From contig JANBPT010000923.1 of the NCBI GenBank assembly GCA_027575765.1, positions 1 to 19,068 of the forward strand: 19,068 nt of DNA. The letters run 5' to 3'. This DNA comes from Tieghemiomyces parasiticus. Lineage: Eukaryota; Kickxellomycota; Dimargaritomycetes; Dimargaritales; Dimargaritaceae. Positions 10,831 to 19,068 of this stretch are shown here, one piece after another. The notes below the pieces were generated by a model, which searched no databases, was not told the origin of the DNA, and saw only the letters and a program-made list of their open reading frames with translations. The translations under genes were made by a program, and so were the position numbers. Positions within the stretch are counted from its first letter, which is position 1, and every line of letters begins with the position of its first letter.

Positions 10831-11007
10831 AGTAGAGATGCCGACATAGCACCTTATGTGCCCACCACACTATTCCCAACATTCACACTGGAGTATGCCT
10901 GGTCCACTCAGCGTGGCACCCGCAAAGTGTGGGGTGTAATTTCATGTCAATGGTGGGGGGGAGTAAGGAGCCATCGGCACTGTGCTCCAGTCTTCGTGTG
11001 GAGGTGC

Positions 11008-11045
11008 CGTAGTGAATCACTACGCTCTTGGACTCGACCCGAGTC
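11008..11045. repeat. Two adjacent short perfect hairpins
   Basis: CGTAGTG (11008-11014) pairs with 11018-11024 across AAT. GACTCG (11031-11036) pairs with 11040-11045 across ACC. They lie in the same probable leader intron as the larger hairpin at 10794. Short stems like these can arise by chance, but the tight grouping is notable. Confidence 0.6.
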
Positions 11046-11352
11046 ACGATGAGTGTGGGGATTGGCTCAGCTCCTTGACGGCGCATCTCAGGTCAGCCCC
11101 TGATAATAGCTTAGATGCCGACAGTGATTAAATACCCCGCTCTTTCCGCCACTCCGCCTGATCTTATATCCCCCTCATCCTTACGCCTAATCATTCCTAA
11201 TTCTGCATATCTCTATTTTCGAAACCCCTTCCAGCCCAACCCCATCTTTCTAGCTGTGTCAACTCCTGCCCACCAGTTGCTTATTACCCTGACTCCGACG
11301 TACTCTCCCGCTCGCCCGCTCACTGTCTCTTTCCCCGCCCATTATACGTATC

Positions 11353-12708
11353 ATGACCATCAGTGCGACCACCCCCGTCCAGGCAACTCAACCCCCCACC
11401 AAGACCTGGTCGACTGTGCCGGTTTCCACCGTCGCGCGTAGCACTGTCAACCCCATTCGGCAAGTCATTGAGCGACTACACAAGCTGGTCAAGGACCACC
11501 AGAACGCGAGCGGCGGCGTCGCCCTATCGACCAACGAACCCATCAGTCTCTCCATCGGGGACCCCACCGTGTTTGGCAACTTCAAGACCCACCCAGAAGT
11601 CAACAATGCGGTCCGGAAGCAACTGGACAGTTTCGGCGCGAACGGCTACGGCCCCTCCTATGGCCTCCTCGCGGCCCGAGAGGCCGTAGCCCGTCACTGT
11701 ACCACCCCGGCCGCCCCACTTACTGCTGGTGACGTTATTTTGACCAGCGCGTGCTCCGGCGCCCTCGAAATAGCTCTCATGTGTCTCGCCGAGGCCGGGC
11801 AGAACATCCTGATCCCGCGTCCGGGGTTCTCCCTCTACAAGATGTTGGCCGTTGCCCGTGGGGTTGAAGTCCGCGAGTATCCGCTCCTGCCAGAACGGAA
11901 CTGGGAAATTGATATCGAGGCGTTCAGCTCCCTCGTGGACGACCGGACCGCCGTCGCCGTCATCAATAACCCGTCCAACCCCTGCGGCTCGGTATTTACC
12001 AAGACCCACCTGCAAGATATCCTAGCCGTGTGCGAAGCTCGCCAGCTCCCCGTCATTGCTGACGAAATCTATGGTGACATGGTGTTTGGGACCAGCGATG
12101 CGGCCGGGAGTGACGACGAGGGCAGCCACGACGTTAGCGGAATTCCGCCGAAATTCCACCCCTTAGCCACTCTCACGGCCACCGTTCCCATCCTCACCGT
12201 CGGCGGGCTTGCCAAGCAGTGGCTCGTCCCGGGCTGGCGCATCGGCTGGATTCTGATTCACGACCAGCGGAACCTATTTAGCAACGTCCGACAGGGTCTT
12301 CTGGACCTCACCACCACCCTCCTGGGGCCCAACACCCTCATCCAGGCCGCCCTCCCGGACATCTTTCAGAACGTGCCGGCTAGCTTCTACGCCGATACCA
12401 CCGCCCAGCTCGCCCAGCATGCCCGGTTGGCCCAGCGACTATTGTCTCAGATTCCCGGGCTCCAGGTCATCGTGCCCCAGGGCGCCATGTACATGATGGT
12501 TGGCATTCATATTCAGGACTTTACAGGCATTCGAGATGACGTCGAGTTCGCCACCCGGCTCATCTTGGAACAGCGCGTCGAGGTCTTGCCTGGTCAGTGT
12601 TTCGATTATCCCAATTACTTCCGGATTGTTTTGGCCCCACCCAAGGATAAACTGGAAGAGGCCTGCCACCGTATCGCGCAGTTCTGCGCCAAGTACTACC
12701 AGGTGTAA
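11353..12708 (+). CDS. TAT: Tyrosine aminotransferase
   Basis: Pyridoxal-phosphate enzyme of fold type I that moves the amino group of tyrosine to 2-oxoglutarate, giving 4-hydroxyphenylpyruvate, the first step of tyrosine breakdown. The 451 residues form one exon, close to the roughly 454 of the animal enzyme and very similar to it. Motifs in order are NPIRQ (33-37), SIGDPTVFGN (67-76), NGYGPSYG (97-104), IPRPGFSLYK (154-163), NNPSNPCGSVF (205-215), ADEIYGDMVF with Asp237 and Tyr240 (236-245), the cofactor lysine Lys288 in GGLAKQWLVPGWRIGW, and the substrate-binding Arg424 in YFRIV. An acidic insert of about 18 residues (about 246-263) is absent from the animal enzyme and falls between DMVF and PLATL. 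Third positions are G/C-rich. The first in-frame ATG was used. Confidence 0.96.
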   Translation: MTISATTPVQATQPPTKTWSTVPVSTVARSTVNPIRQVIERLHKLVKDHQNASGGVALSTNEPISLSIGDPTVFGNFKTHPEVNNAVRKQLDSFGANGYGPSYGLLAAREAVARHCTTPAAPLTAGDVILTSACSGALEIALMCLAEAGQNILIPRPGFSLYKMLAVARGVEVREYPLLPERNWEIDIEAFSSLVDDRTAVAVINNPSNPCGSVFTKTHLQDILAVCEARQLPVIADEIYGDMVFGTSDAAGSDDEGSHDVSGIPPKFHPLATLTATVPILTVGGLAKQWLVPGWRIGWILIHDQRNLFSNVRQGLLDLTTTLLGPNTLIQAALPDIFQNVPASFYADTTAQLAQHARLAQRLLSQIPGLQVIVPQGAMYMMVGIHIQDFTGIRDDVEFATRLILEQRVEVLPGQCFDYPNYFRIVLAPPKDKLEEACHRIAQFCAKYYQV

Positions 12709-13129
12709 ATGACTGTTATTGCTTATCTCCCTTCCGTGACCTAGTTGTTTTTTTTTTAAAAAAAATGGCCGCCCGGTTATCAGTCTGAAGTTCTACCAGT
12801 GCCATGTCCATATTTTAAAGCTACAGTTGATTTCTTTTTTATATTTCCTTGCGGTATCTATGTAGACCTTTGGTGAAATAGCCAAGCTAAGGATGATTTA
12901 CTGGTAGGGCTGGTTAAAAGAGGGACCTATCGGAGCGTCCTAGAGTGCCAAGCGGTGTCTAAGAAGTCTGGATAGTGGCAGCCTGGTTCACTGTGATGTT
13001 AAGAATGCATAGGCCATATAACTAGTCCGCATCACGAAGGTAACAGTCACTTTGGACACACCGCAGCATAGATTCCTAATCTCTTACTCGAATGGCACCA
13101 TCAAAGATAGCGTATCGAACATCCACTGA

Positions 13130-14008
13130 TCAATGCTCGAAGGCTGTGAGTTTGCATGGGACAACCTTCGGCACCATAACAGAGATTCGTCCGGCCTGAG
13201 CAATAATTGTGGTGGCCGTATGGTTAATAGGATTGGAGAACCTCAGCCATAGCATAATTGTTTTGGGGTTCCATGCAGCCGGCTGCTCTGAGGAACGCAC
13301 GCGGCGGCATTGGTGATGACAAGTAAGCCCAGCTTGCCGACCTTCACTGTCGCTACTCCCTAGTAGCGTGTCCCTATCACCCGCCCCATTGTAATGCTCA
13401 TGGTGAACGAATGGGAACTTACTACACGTTTTGGGTACAACGCCAACCCTTAGGATCAAACAGTTCTTATCCGCTATGCCAACAAGGACATCGGTACAGT
13501 GGAGACCAAGTAGTCCAATCACCAAAGGGTAGACCCAATGGGTCTCCGGAAACTGGGCTATACTGAGTTGAGAGGGTGGCGCCGCTATCACCCCCGGTGG
13601 CAGCGGCGAAGAGAGGGTCTGGGGTCTTCGGTTGGGTCTGGGTGACTCCACAGGTGGGAGATGGATAGGCGAGTAATGAGGTCGCAACTGGTATCTGCAC
13701 TTCTTGGTCATAGGGTGGTGATCAACCAGGCAGTCGCTAGACTCACGCTTTATGGGTCGGTCAGCATTTTCTTGGCCACCCCAAGTTGCGGCAGTGGAGC
13801 TGGCACCCATCGTTACTTTGCGATGGAATACAGCTGTCCTGTCAGGTACTAATGCCTCTTTCTTAGCGTAAATCCGTGCTCGAAAAGCCATTACCATAGG
13901 AAGGTGGAAGGGCGTTCCGGTAACATCAAGGCGCCGATAGATATGATTTGGCCTACACGCTAACGAAGGGTGGGCTTGGATCAGACGACGGGTCGAGAGT
14001 GCCATCAT
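13130..14008 (-). CDS. Unrecognised 292-codon ORF, doubtful
   Basis: Open on the minus strand from ATG at 14006-14008 to TGA at 13130-13132; the frame extends further up to 14059 only with a TTG. The N-terminal 60 residues are basic with few acids and could act as a mitochondrial leader. A Pro-rich stretch (about residues 115-160 of the ATG form) is followed by a short hydrophobic segment (YPLVIGLLGL). I recognise no domain. G/C-ending codons are not enriched as they are in the real genes nearby. It could be a chance frame, a spliced gene misread, or a relic. No function is proposed. Confidence 0.17.
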   Translation of the reverse strand: MMALSTRRLIQAHPSLACRPNHIYRRLDVTGTPFHLPMVMAFRARIYAKKEALVPDRTAVFHRKVTMGASSTAATWGGQENADRPIKRESSDCLVDHHPMTKKCRYQLRPHYSPIHLPPVESPRPNRRPQTLSSPLPPGVIAAPPSQLSIAQFPETHWVYPLVIGLLGLHCTDVLVGIADKNCLILRVGVVPKTCSKFPFVHHEHYNGAGDRDTLLGSSDSEGRQAGLTCHHQCRRVRSSEQPAAWNPKTIMLWLRFSNPINHTATTIIAQAGRISVMVPKVVPCKLTAFEH

Positions 14009-15149
14009 GAAGCCTTGGGAGGTACGTGAATTTGCGATGGAAGAAGATGGGTGGAACAAAAAAGTACAGCTTTAAGGGAAATTGGGACGTAATTCTAATA
14101 TAGGTAGGGTGTGGCTGAAGTATGGTGGTGGTCCTGAATTGCACGAGAAGCTGGCGATAGCCCACCCATTTATACTTGCCAATGATTTGCGTATTCTCGC
14201 TAACCTATGCCCATTATCATCCATGGCTCCGAGTGTTTTGGTAAAGGGCTCATCTCCGGCTGACATAGCTTAAAGTGGACGGCCTAACTCACTAATTGTT
14301 GGTGTTCAAGTAAACGGCATGGTATGAACATCACTTCTACATGGTCACAGCCCTGCGAAGGCATTAGAGATAAGATAACTGATTATTAACCTATCCTCTC
14401 TTGCATATATCATTACAAACACAGTTGATCAATCAATATCTACTGGCGACCATAGGGTGGTAACACCGTCTCTTCAACTCATCTCGACTGGATGGCTGTC
14501 GCGAAAGCAGAAAACCCCAGGTGTGACAGGCATGATGAGTGCTAGGAGTGATAATGGCTTGGCATTTTGTTGTTGGTGGGGGGGCACATGCTAGTTATCG
14601 CTGTCACGATAAGTACCGACAGAGATTACATTACCAGAGAGAATAGCAATCCTCGGTCGACGGTGGCAGGTGAATGTCGGCTGTTTTTAAACAGTAGTAA
14701 GAGTCGCATGGTGATATATAAGTGATAAAGTATCACCCTGAGCAAGTAAGGAACACATGAAGAAGGCATCATGCGTGGTTTAGATTTGTTTTAAGGACAT
14801 GGAATTTTCTTGTATCGGAAATGACAATATCGAGCACGCCATCTGCCCCAAGCCTTTCGCTGGCTGTCCAAAGCTACTAGAACGTGTGTATAGGGAACAA
14901 AACAGTTAAGCGACGTAGGTGTGATGACATGCGGGCGCTCCTGGGTCATAGCTATTTTTAACTACACCGTGATGTGTGTGCACCCACGGGCAGCCAGCTC
15001 GTCCTATGTGTAGCAATTAGATCGTATCTACCAATATAGTGTACCGGAGGCCAAGGACAGACAGGAATAGGAAACATAAACTGGCATGCGGCATCCTTTT
15101 CAAGCAAGTGACGGCAGCCATTAGGTCCATCGTGCTAGATATAGTGCAC

Positions 15150-15171
15150 TTTTACGGAGTACGCCGTAAAA
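15150..15171. repeat. 8-bp perfect hairpin
   Basis: TTTTACGG (15150-15157) pairs exactly with 15164-15171 across a six-base loop. It stands alone in the gene-poor region, with T-rich and A-rich arms. There is no evidence that it is transcribed. Confidence 0.55.
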
Positions 15172-17327
15172 ATGTGGTAAGTAAGACACAGCGATTGTAC
15201 AGCCAGATGATATAAATCTTTGTCCCCGCTGATGTGTTCACTGAGCGCTAGCCTGTACCCAAATATACACGGACCACCGAGAAGCATGTCTATCTAGAAT
15301 ACGTCATCGGGGTCGCATGAGCTGTCCGGGATTTCTGGTATGGTTGTAACATGAGGGGCCGTAGGTACATTGGTGCAGCAGGGGCTTACTTCAAAGAGAG
15401 GAGTCCTGTGTCAGCCTTGCGCCCTCTGTCCCGTCCGTATATCCATGACAGTGGGTCAACTTTTGAAAATAACATGTAGGTCCGAGTGATAGATGGCACT
15501 TCTATTCTCAGAAAGACGGGTGGCATTGTTGGTACGGCACTAGTTCATTCGTTCGTATGGAACAGAAAATCATGTCTCGTGGCTAGCTTTTTCGACTGCT
15601 TTATCCGGTACGCGAAGGAGCAGGGCTAGTTCGTTTTTCTATATAACTTAGCAGGCCGGCTGGCTCCCTCCATCTACTTCCGAAACAGCGCGCCCGTAGA
15701 CAAATGGGGCCATACGATGGACAACAGCGAGATTCTGGAAAAAGAGCTACGACAGTTAATTCGGTTGATGAGGTCTCGGTTCTATTAGGCCGACCCTCCT
15801 TTATTACGAAATACATGACCAATCAGGGGAAGGACTTTACCATTGCTTCCGAATTATACTCCAGGCACACCCTCCATCTCTGGAAATTACGTGCATAGTC
15901 ATTCCACACCCCATTTGAGCCAAGCTCTTATTTACTTACCCTTGTTACATGTTAATGAACAATAAAATGCCCCCCCACTAGTGCGGTATTCGGGTGATTA
16001 GAAGGGTCGGCGTCATTCCTACGGTTAATGATTTAGGGGCGAAGCGTGGTCATTGTCGTTGACTGAGGTTGAGTTTCGTAGACGGGGCGCACGATGCGGT
16101 TGCGCAGGAAGTAACACAATCATTATCAAGGGCGTCGAATAAAGGATAATAATCGGGGTTTCTTAAGGAATTCAGAGGCTGCGTGGAGGGCATAGAAGGT
16201 GACTGTGGTAGGAGCAAACTGACAAATAAAAGACTTGGCTGCCAAGCATAACTGGGGAACGGACTGTGAATTTGATTAAGGACTGTCGTTTTATTAAATG
16301 GCGACCGTGAAGGCTTTTATACTTGAATAGCGACCAGCCCTATTTATAGCAGCTACCCAGCTGAACCTAAAAGAAGTCCTGAACGACAGTATGGCGGGGC
16401 CAAGTGTCATATGGTGACTACAAACCTCACTAGGGCTAACGTATGCCTACACCGCCTAAAGTATCTCCAACACCAGTAGGCCACCATGCAACCGGCTGCC
16501 CGTACTACAGGAGCCACCTATGTAATTCCTAACGAATTCACACTACTAGCATACAAACTCACGAAGCCTTTTGCCTTCCAGAACCACGACCTCTCACAGT
16601 CTAAACTAGCTATATGAACCTCCAAGTCCGCCTTGACGAACTAGGTCTTAGCTTTTGTCACCTAAATTTGTTATTGCTTGACAGTGCGTGGAATTCGCCA
16701 CCTAGGGGTGGCCCCTTTACTTGTTTGTCTCAATAAAACCTCTGCTACGCCTTTGTACCATTAACCCCCAGATCCTCATTTACGGATACTATAGTTGAAG
16801 GTTGCCGTTCTGATTGTGAACCCCATAAACAAGACCGCGTAAAGGGTGCGCTAGTATGTAGCCCTTTCAGGCCATCATCCGCTAGAGGTTGTCCAACTTT
16901 CCATGCAACCGTTGGAGGTACACACTCGGCCACGAACTCGCTGCTTAACAGTTTATATCAACCCAGACCCCCCCTCTCCATAGTCCCCCTCCCCGCCTGT
17001 TAACCTACTTTGCGTACCGTTTGACGTTCGTAGCACTCCCACCTCTCTCTTTCCATCTCTACGCCCACCGCACCCTTTACGCCCTTGCTCTATCCGCCGT
17101 GTTCCTTCTCGTTAGTACCAGCCTTGCGCCTAACCCTACTGGTCGATAATTGCCGGAGCTCATTGCATCTTCAGTAAAACCCACTGCAACCTCCACCCTT
17201 GCTAGTCTCCATTAGCGGCATCACAGTGGCAATCCAAGGTCATATGAGTTAACTAACAGCTAGAGTCGCAAGGATTGAAAGAGGGGCTTATGGGTTAACG
17301 TCGACTACTGAGTCATAGGGGCGGGCA

Positions 17328-17335
17328 TATAAATA
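17328..17335 (+). promoter_or_regulatory. Isolated TATA-like site
   Basis: TATAAATA in a GC-rich context, about 110 nt after a long pyrimidine-rich stretch. The only downstream frame nearby (17348-17596) starts with GTG and has no motif. It may belong to a gene or RNA I cannot see, or be accidental. Confidence 0.2.
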
Positions 17336-18386
17336 CACCCTGCTAAGGTGGGCCTAAGATCGTCCGGCTGCCACATCACGCGGATTCTCAGCCTTGGTGG
17401 TCCTGTGGCTTGTCGCAGGCCGTGGTATACTGAAAGTGATGGAGATTACAGTGGGGCAGCTCTGGTCGGAAGGGAATTAGGCGACAGGGATGCACCGCCT
17501 ATTCTCAAGTGGCCTCAAGGTTATCTGCATTCTAAAGTAAGAAGGCGTCAAGTTATGCATGTTTGGATTAGGCCACAGGCAATAGCTGGAGCATAACGGC
17601 AGTTAAGATGAATACCTGGTGGAAGAGAGAAATAGAGTGCCAGAAGGCGGCGTGGTTATGGATTCCATAGGAATGAGCAAGGGCGTCTAACCTAACCTCA
17701 CGCACATCCCGTATTTCGGCCCAGCCATTTGACCAAGTTGAAAATCATTTGGCGCCGTTGCCCACGGTCAACCGTTGCAAAGCTGCAATATGGGCCCCCA
17801 TGAGAGCTAGCTTACCTAGCCAGATTAAAGCCATCTCCGACCACCCAGGTCTCCAGTCCACCCGGGTTGGCGAAAAAAAAAAGTAATGCGGAGAACACAG
17901 CATAAGGGACTAGAGATGAGACGGCGGTTGCTGGTGGTAGGGCATACCATACCCCACGGCTGCGTGCAGGCTAGCCCTCCCAAAGGCCATGCCTGGACAA
18001 GCAGCCATGTGAGGCTCACGCTCATTACCCTTTACCCCAACACACCATGTCTGAATACGGATAGCTGTATCGCCATTGCATTTCAATTTGTCGACATTTT
18101 TTTTATTTCTCCACCGAGGCCTCATTGTACAGTCACTAATATATTGAACACTATCCTGCTGCAGGAGGTTGAGTATGTAAAAATCCCTAACGAAGAAAAA
18201 AGTAAACATAGAAACGAGGGACCGGGCCAAAAAAGACAATAGCAATGAAATAGGCTAAACAAGTGGGTAGGATCTACAAGGGTGGGGGTTACCAGACTGA
18301 TATGCTCAAGATGGTATGAAATCGCACGCTAACAACAGACGAAACGGAAGGAAGAGCCGAGGTAATAATCGCGTTAACATAGTTAC

Positions 18387-19068
18387 CTACTTTTGGTTAC
18401 CATTATGGTCGGGAGCGGTGGGCTGCTGGTTTTCCTGAAGCGGCGTATTAAAAGAAATCAAGTCATCGACGCTGACTGCTGCCTGTTGCTGCTGTGGCTG
18501 CTGCTCATTCCGCTGATTCTGTGCTTGCTGCTGCAACTGCTAATTTTTCCGCTGCTGCTCCCAAAATTTTCTTCACTCCTCCTCACATTGATGCCAAGAA
18601 GCCTGTCCATTGTAAGTCTGTGACCCCCGCTGGTTGGCCATAGGATTGACTATTCTGCGGCCGAGAACTGTACTGGGCAGCGTTGTTGTGCCCATTAACA
18701 TTCTGCGGCGGAGAGACATGCTGGTTCGTCATAGGATGGCCACTATTCTGCGGCTGAGAGCTGTACTGGGCAGCGTTGTTGTGCCCATTAACATTCTGCG
18801 GCGGAGGGACATGCTGGTTCGTCATAGGATGGCCACTATTCTGCGGCTGAGAGCTGTACTGGGCAGCGTTGTTGTACCCGTAATCAAACTGCGGCGGAGG
18901 GACATGCTGGTTCGTCATGGGATAGTCACTAACGCCCGGGGCGCCGTAAGTTAATCTGGGGATTCCAGTGATGGCGCCGCCGAAGCAAGTATCGAGGACG
19001 CTGACCAGGGCCCGGCCGGCGGGCTGGCCGAGAACCCGATGATCAATGTTGATGTAAACGGGCTTCTT
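18387..19068 (-). pseudogene. 3' end of a metacaspase-like gene, apparently broken (partial)
   Basis: Enters from the right edge already in frame. The first visible part reads ...LVSVLDTCFGGAITGIP..., matching in spacing the catalytic-cysteine segment of metacaspases (peptidase C14, usually D-x-C-H-S-G, then LP), with His and Ser replaced by Phe and Gly. The histidine of the dyad would lie outside the window. No p10-like region follows; instead come 31-residue Gln/Pro/Asn-rich repeats starting PMTNQHVPPPQ. The third repeat is 2 nt short, and this frame then ends at TGA 18583-18585. In the frame two bases over, Gln-rich coding-like sequence (KFWEQQRKN, QLQQQAQNQRNEQQ, VSVDDLISFNTP) runs to TAG at 18387-18389, interrupted by TGA (18573-18575) and TAG (18540-18542). 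This looks like decay of a longer gene. An 85-nt intron (18540-18624, donor GTCACA, acceptor ATTAG) could instead bypass both stops and correct the frame. Confidence 0.5.
18642..18918 (-). repeat. 93-bp tandem repeats, three units plus a diverged fourth
   Basis: Units run 18918-18826 (93 bp), 18825-18733 (93 bp) and 18732-18642 (91 bp). A diverged partial fourth begins at 18641 with ATGGCCAACCAG in place of ATGACGAACCAG. Each unit encodes 31 residues, PMTNQHVPPPQ...NNAAQYSSQPQNSGH. The first two are intact and in frame; the third has lost 2 nt in its AGTGGCCATCC part. Close similarity between copies indicates recent duplication. Confidence 0.93.

Larger units (their letters stand above)
10770..11276 (+). 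other. Probable 5' UTR intron of the aminotransferase gene
   Basis: A strong donor G|GTAAGT begins at 10770, about 180 nt after the TATA box. Acceptors before the ATG at 11353 are CCAG at 11234, TTCTAG at 11253 and CCAG at 11276; none can be preferred with confidence, so the end given is the last of them. Pyrimidine-rich sequence and branch-like CCTAAT motifs precede these acceptors. No AG occurs between 11276 and the ATG. The intron would contain the hairpin cluster at 10794-11045. Confidence 0.4.
12709..18386. other. 5.7-kb region with no supported gene
   Basis: Lower in G and C than the genes. It opens with T9/A8 tracts at about 12748-12765 downstream of the aminotransferase stop. The only long frame is 13130-14008 on the minus strand. 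Small perfect hairpins occur at 14595-14612, 14710-14737, 15150-15171 and 16697-16712. A pyrimidine-rich plus strand (about 16960-17220) followed by TATAAATA (17328-17335) resembles a leader and promoter but no gene follows it. Frames elsewhere are under about 120 codons and none has a family motif. I saw no tRNA, rRNA or transposon ends. Confidence 0.4.

Noticed and set aside
11045..11106. C/D box snoRNA in the aminotransferase leader
   Set aside because: ACGATGA differs from the C box, and no terminal stem brackets it and the CTGA at the other end.
13130..13300. Dynactin p62-like segment (LRFSNP) in the 292-codon frame
   Set aside because: Resemblance is limited to about six residues; the cysteine motifs that define that family are absent.
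17886..18245. Overlapping frames of 118 and 111 codons on opposite strands
   Set aside because: They lie over each other, lack motifs and start beside a simple A-run; at most one could be real and neither is supported.
18393..18623. Leucine-rich plus-strand frame that looks like a membrane protein
   Set aside because: It is the complement of CAG/CAA-rich (Gln) sequence; poly-Leu here is an artefact of reading the other strand.

Overview
The window is nuclear DNA from a eukaryote, most likely a fungus. It has spliced genes with short GT-AG introns (157-232 nt), TATA boxes, a MutS homologue of the mitochondrial MSH1 type with an arginine-rich leader, and an animal-like tyrosine aminotransferase of the kind found outside the common yeasts. 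An early-diverging, GC-rich fungus fits best, but this is inference. Coding sequence is clearly richer in G and C than the long spaces between genes.

Layout: (1) 259-3684 (-) MSH1-type DNA mismatch-repair protein. (2) 4387-5697 (-) triosephosphate isomerase, four exons, reconstructed base by base. (3) 5698-7238, a shared divergent promoter region. (4) 7239-8615 (+) secreted CAP/SCP-domain protein with a Pro/Thr-rich tail. (5) 8616-11352, a long spacer ending in the TATA box, a probable leader intron and a cluster of DNA hairpins in front of (6) 11353-12708 (+) tyrosine aminotransferase. (7) 12709-18386, 5.7 kb with no gene I can support. (8) 18387-19068 (-) the 3' end of a metacaspase-like gene carrying 93-bp tandem repeats, apparently broken near its end and running off the window.

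The genes do not form a pathway: mitochondrial DNA maintenance, glycolysis, a secreted protein, aromatic amino acid breakdown and a caspase-like relic. The most interesting points are the decayed, repeat-bearing metacaspase-like gene at the right edge, the run of perfect hairpins in the probable leader intron of the aminotransferase, and a 16-bp perfect palindrome just upstream of the CAP gene TATA box. I saw no convincing tRNA, rRNA, CRISPR array or intact transposon.
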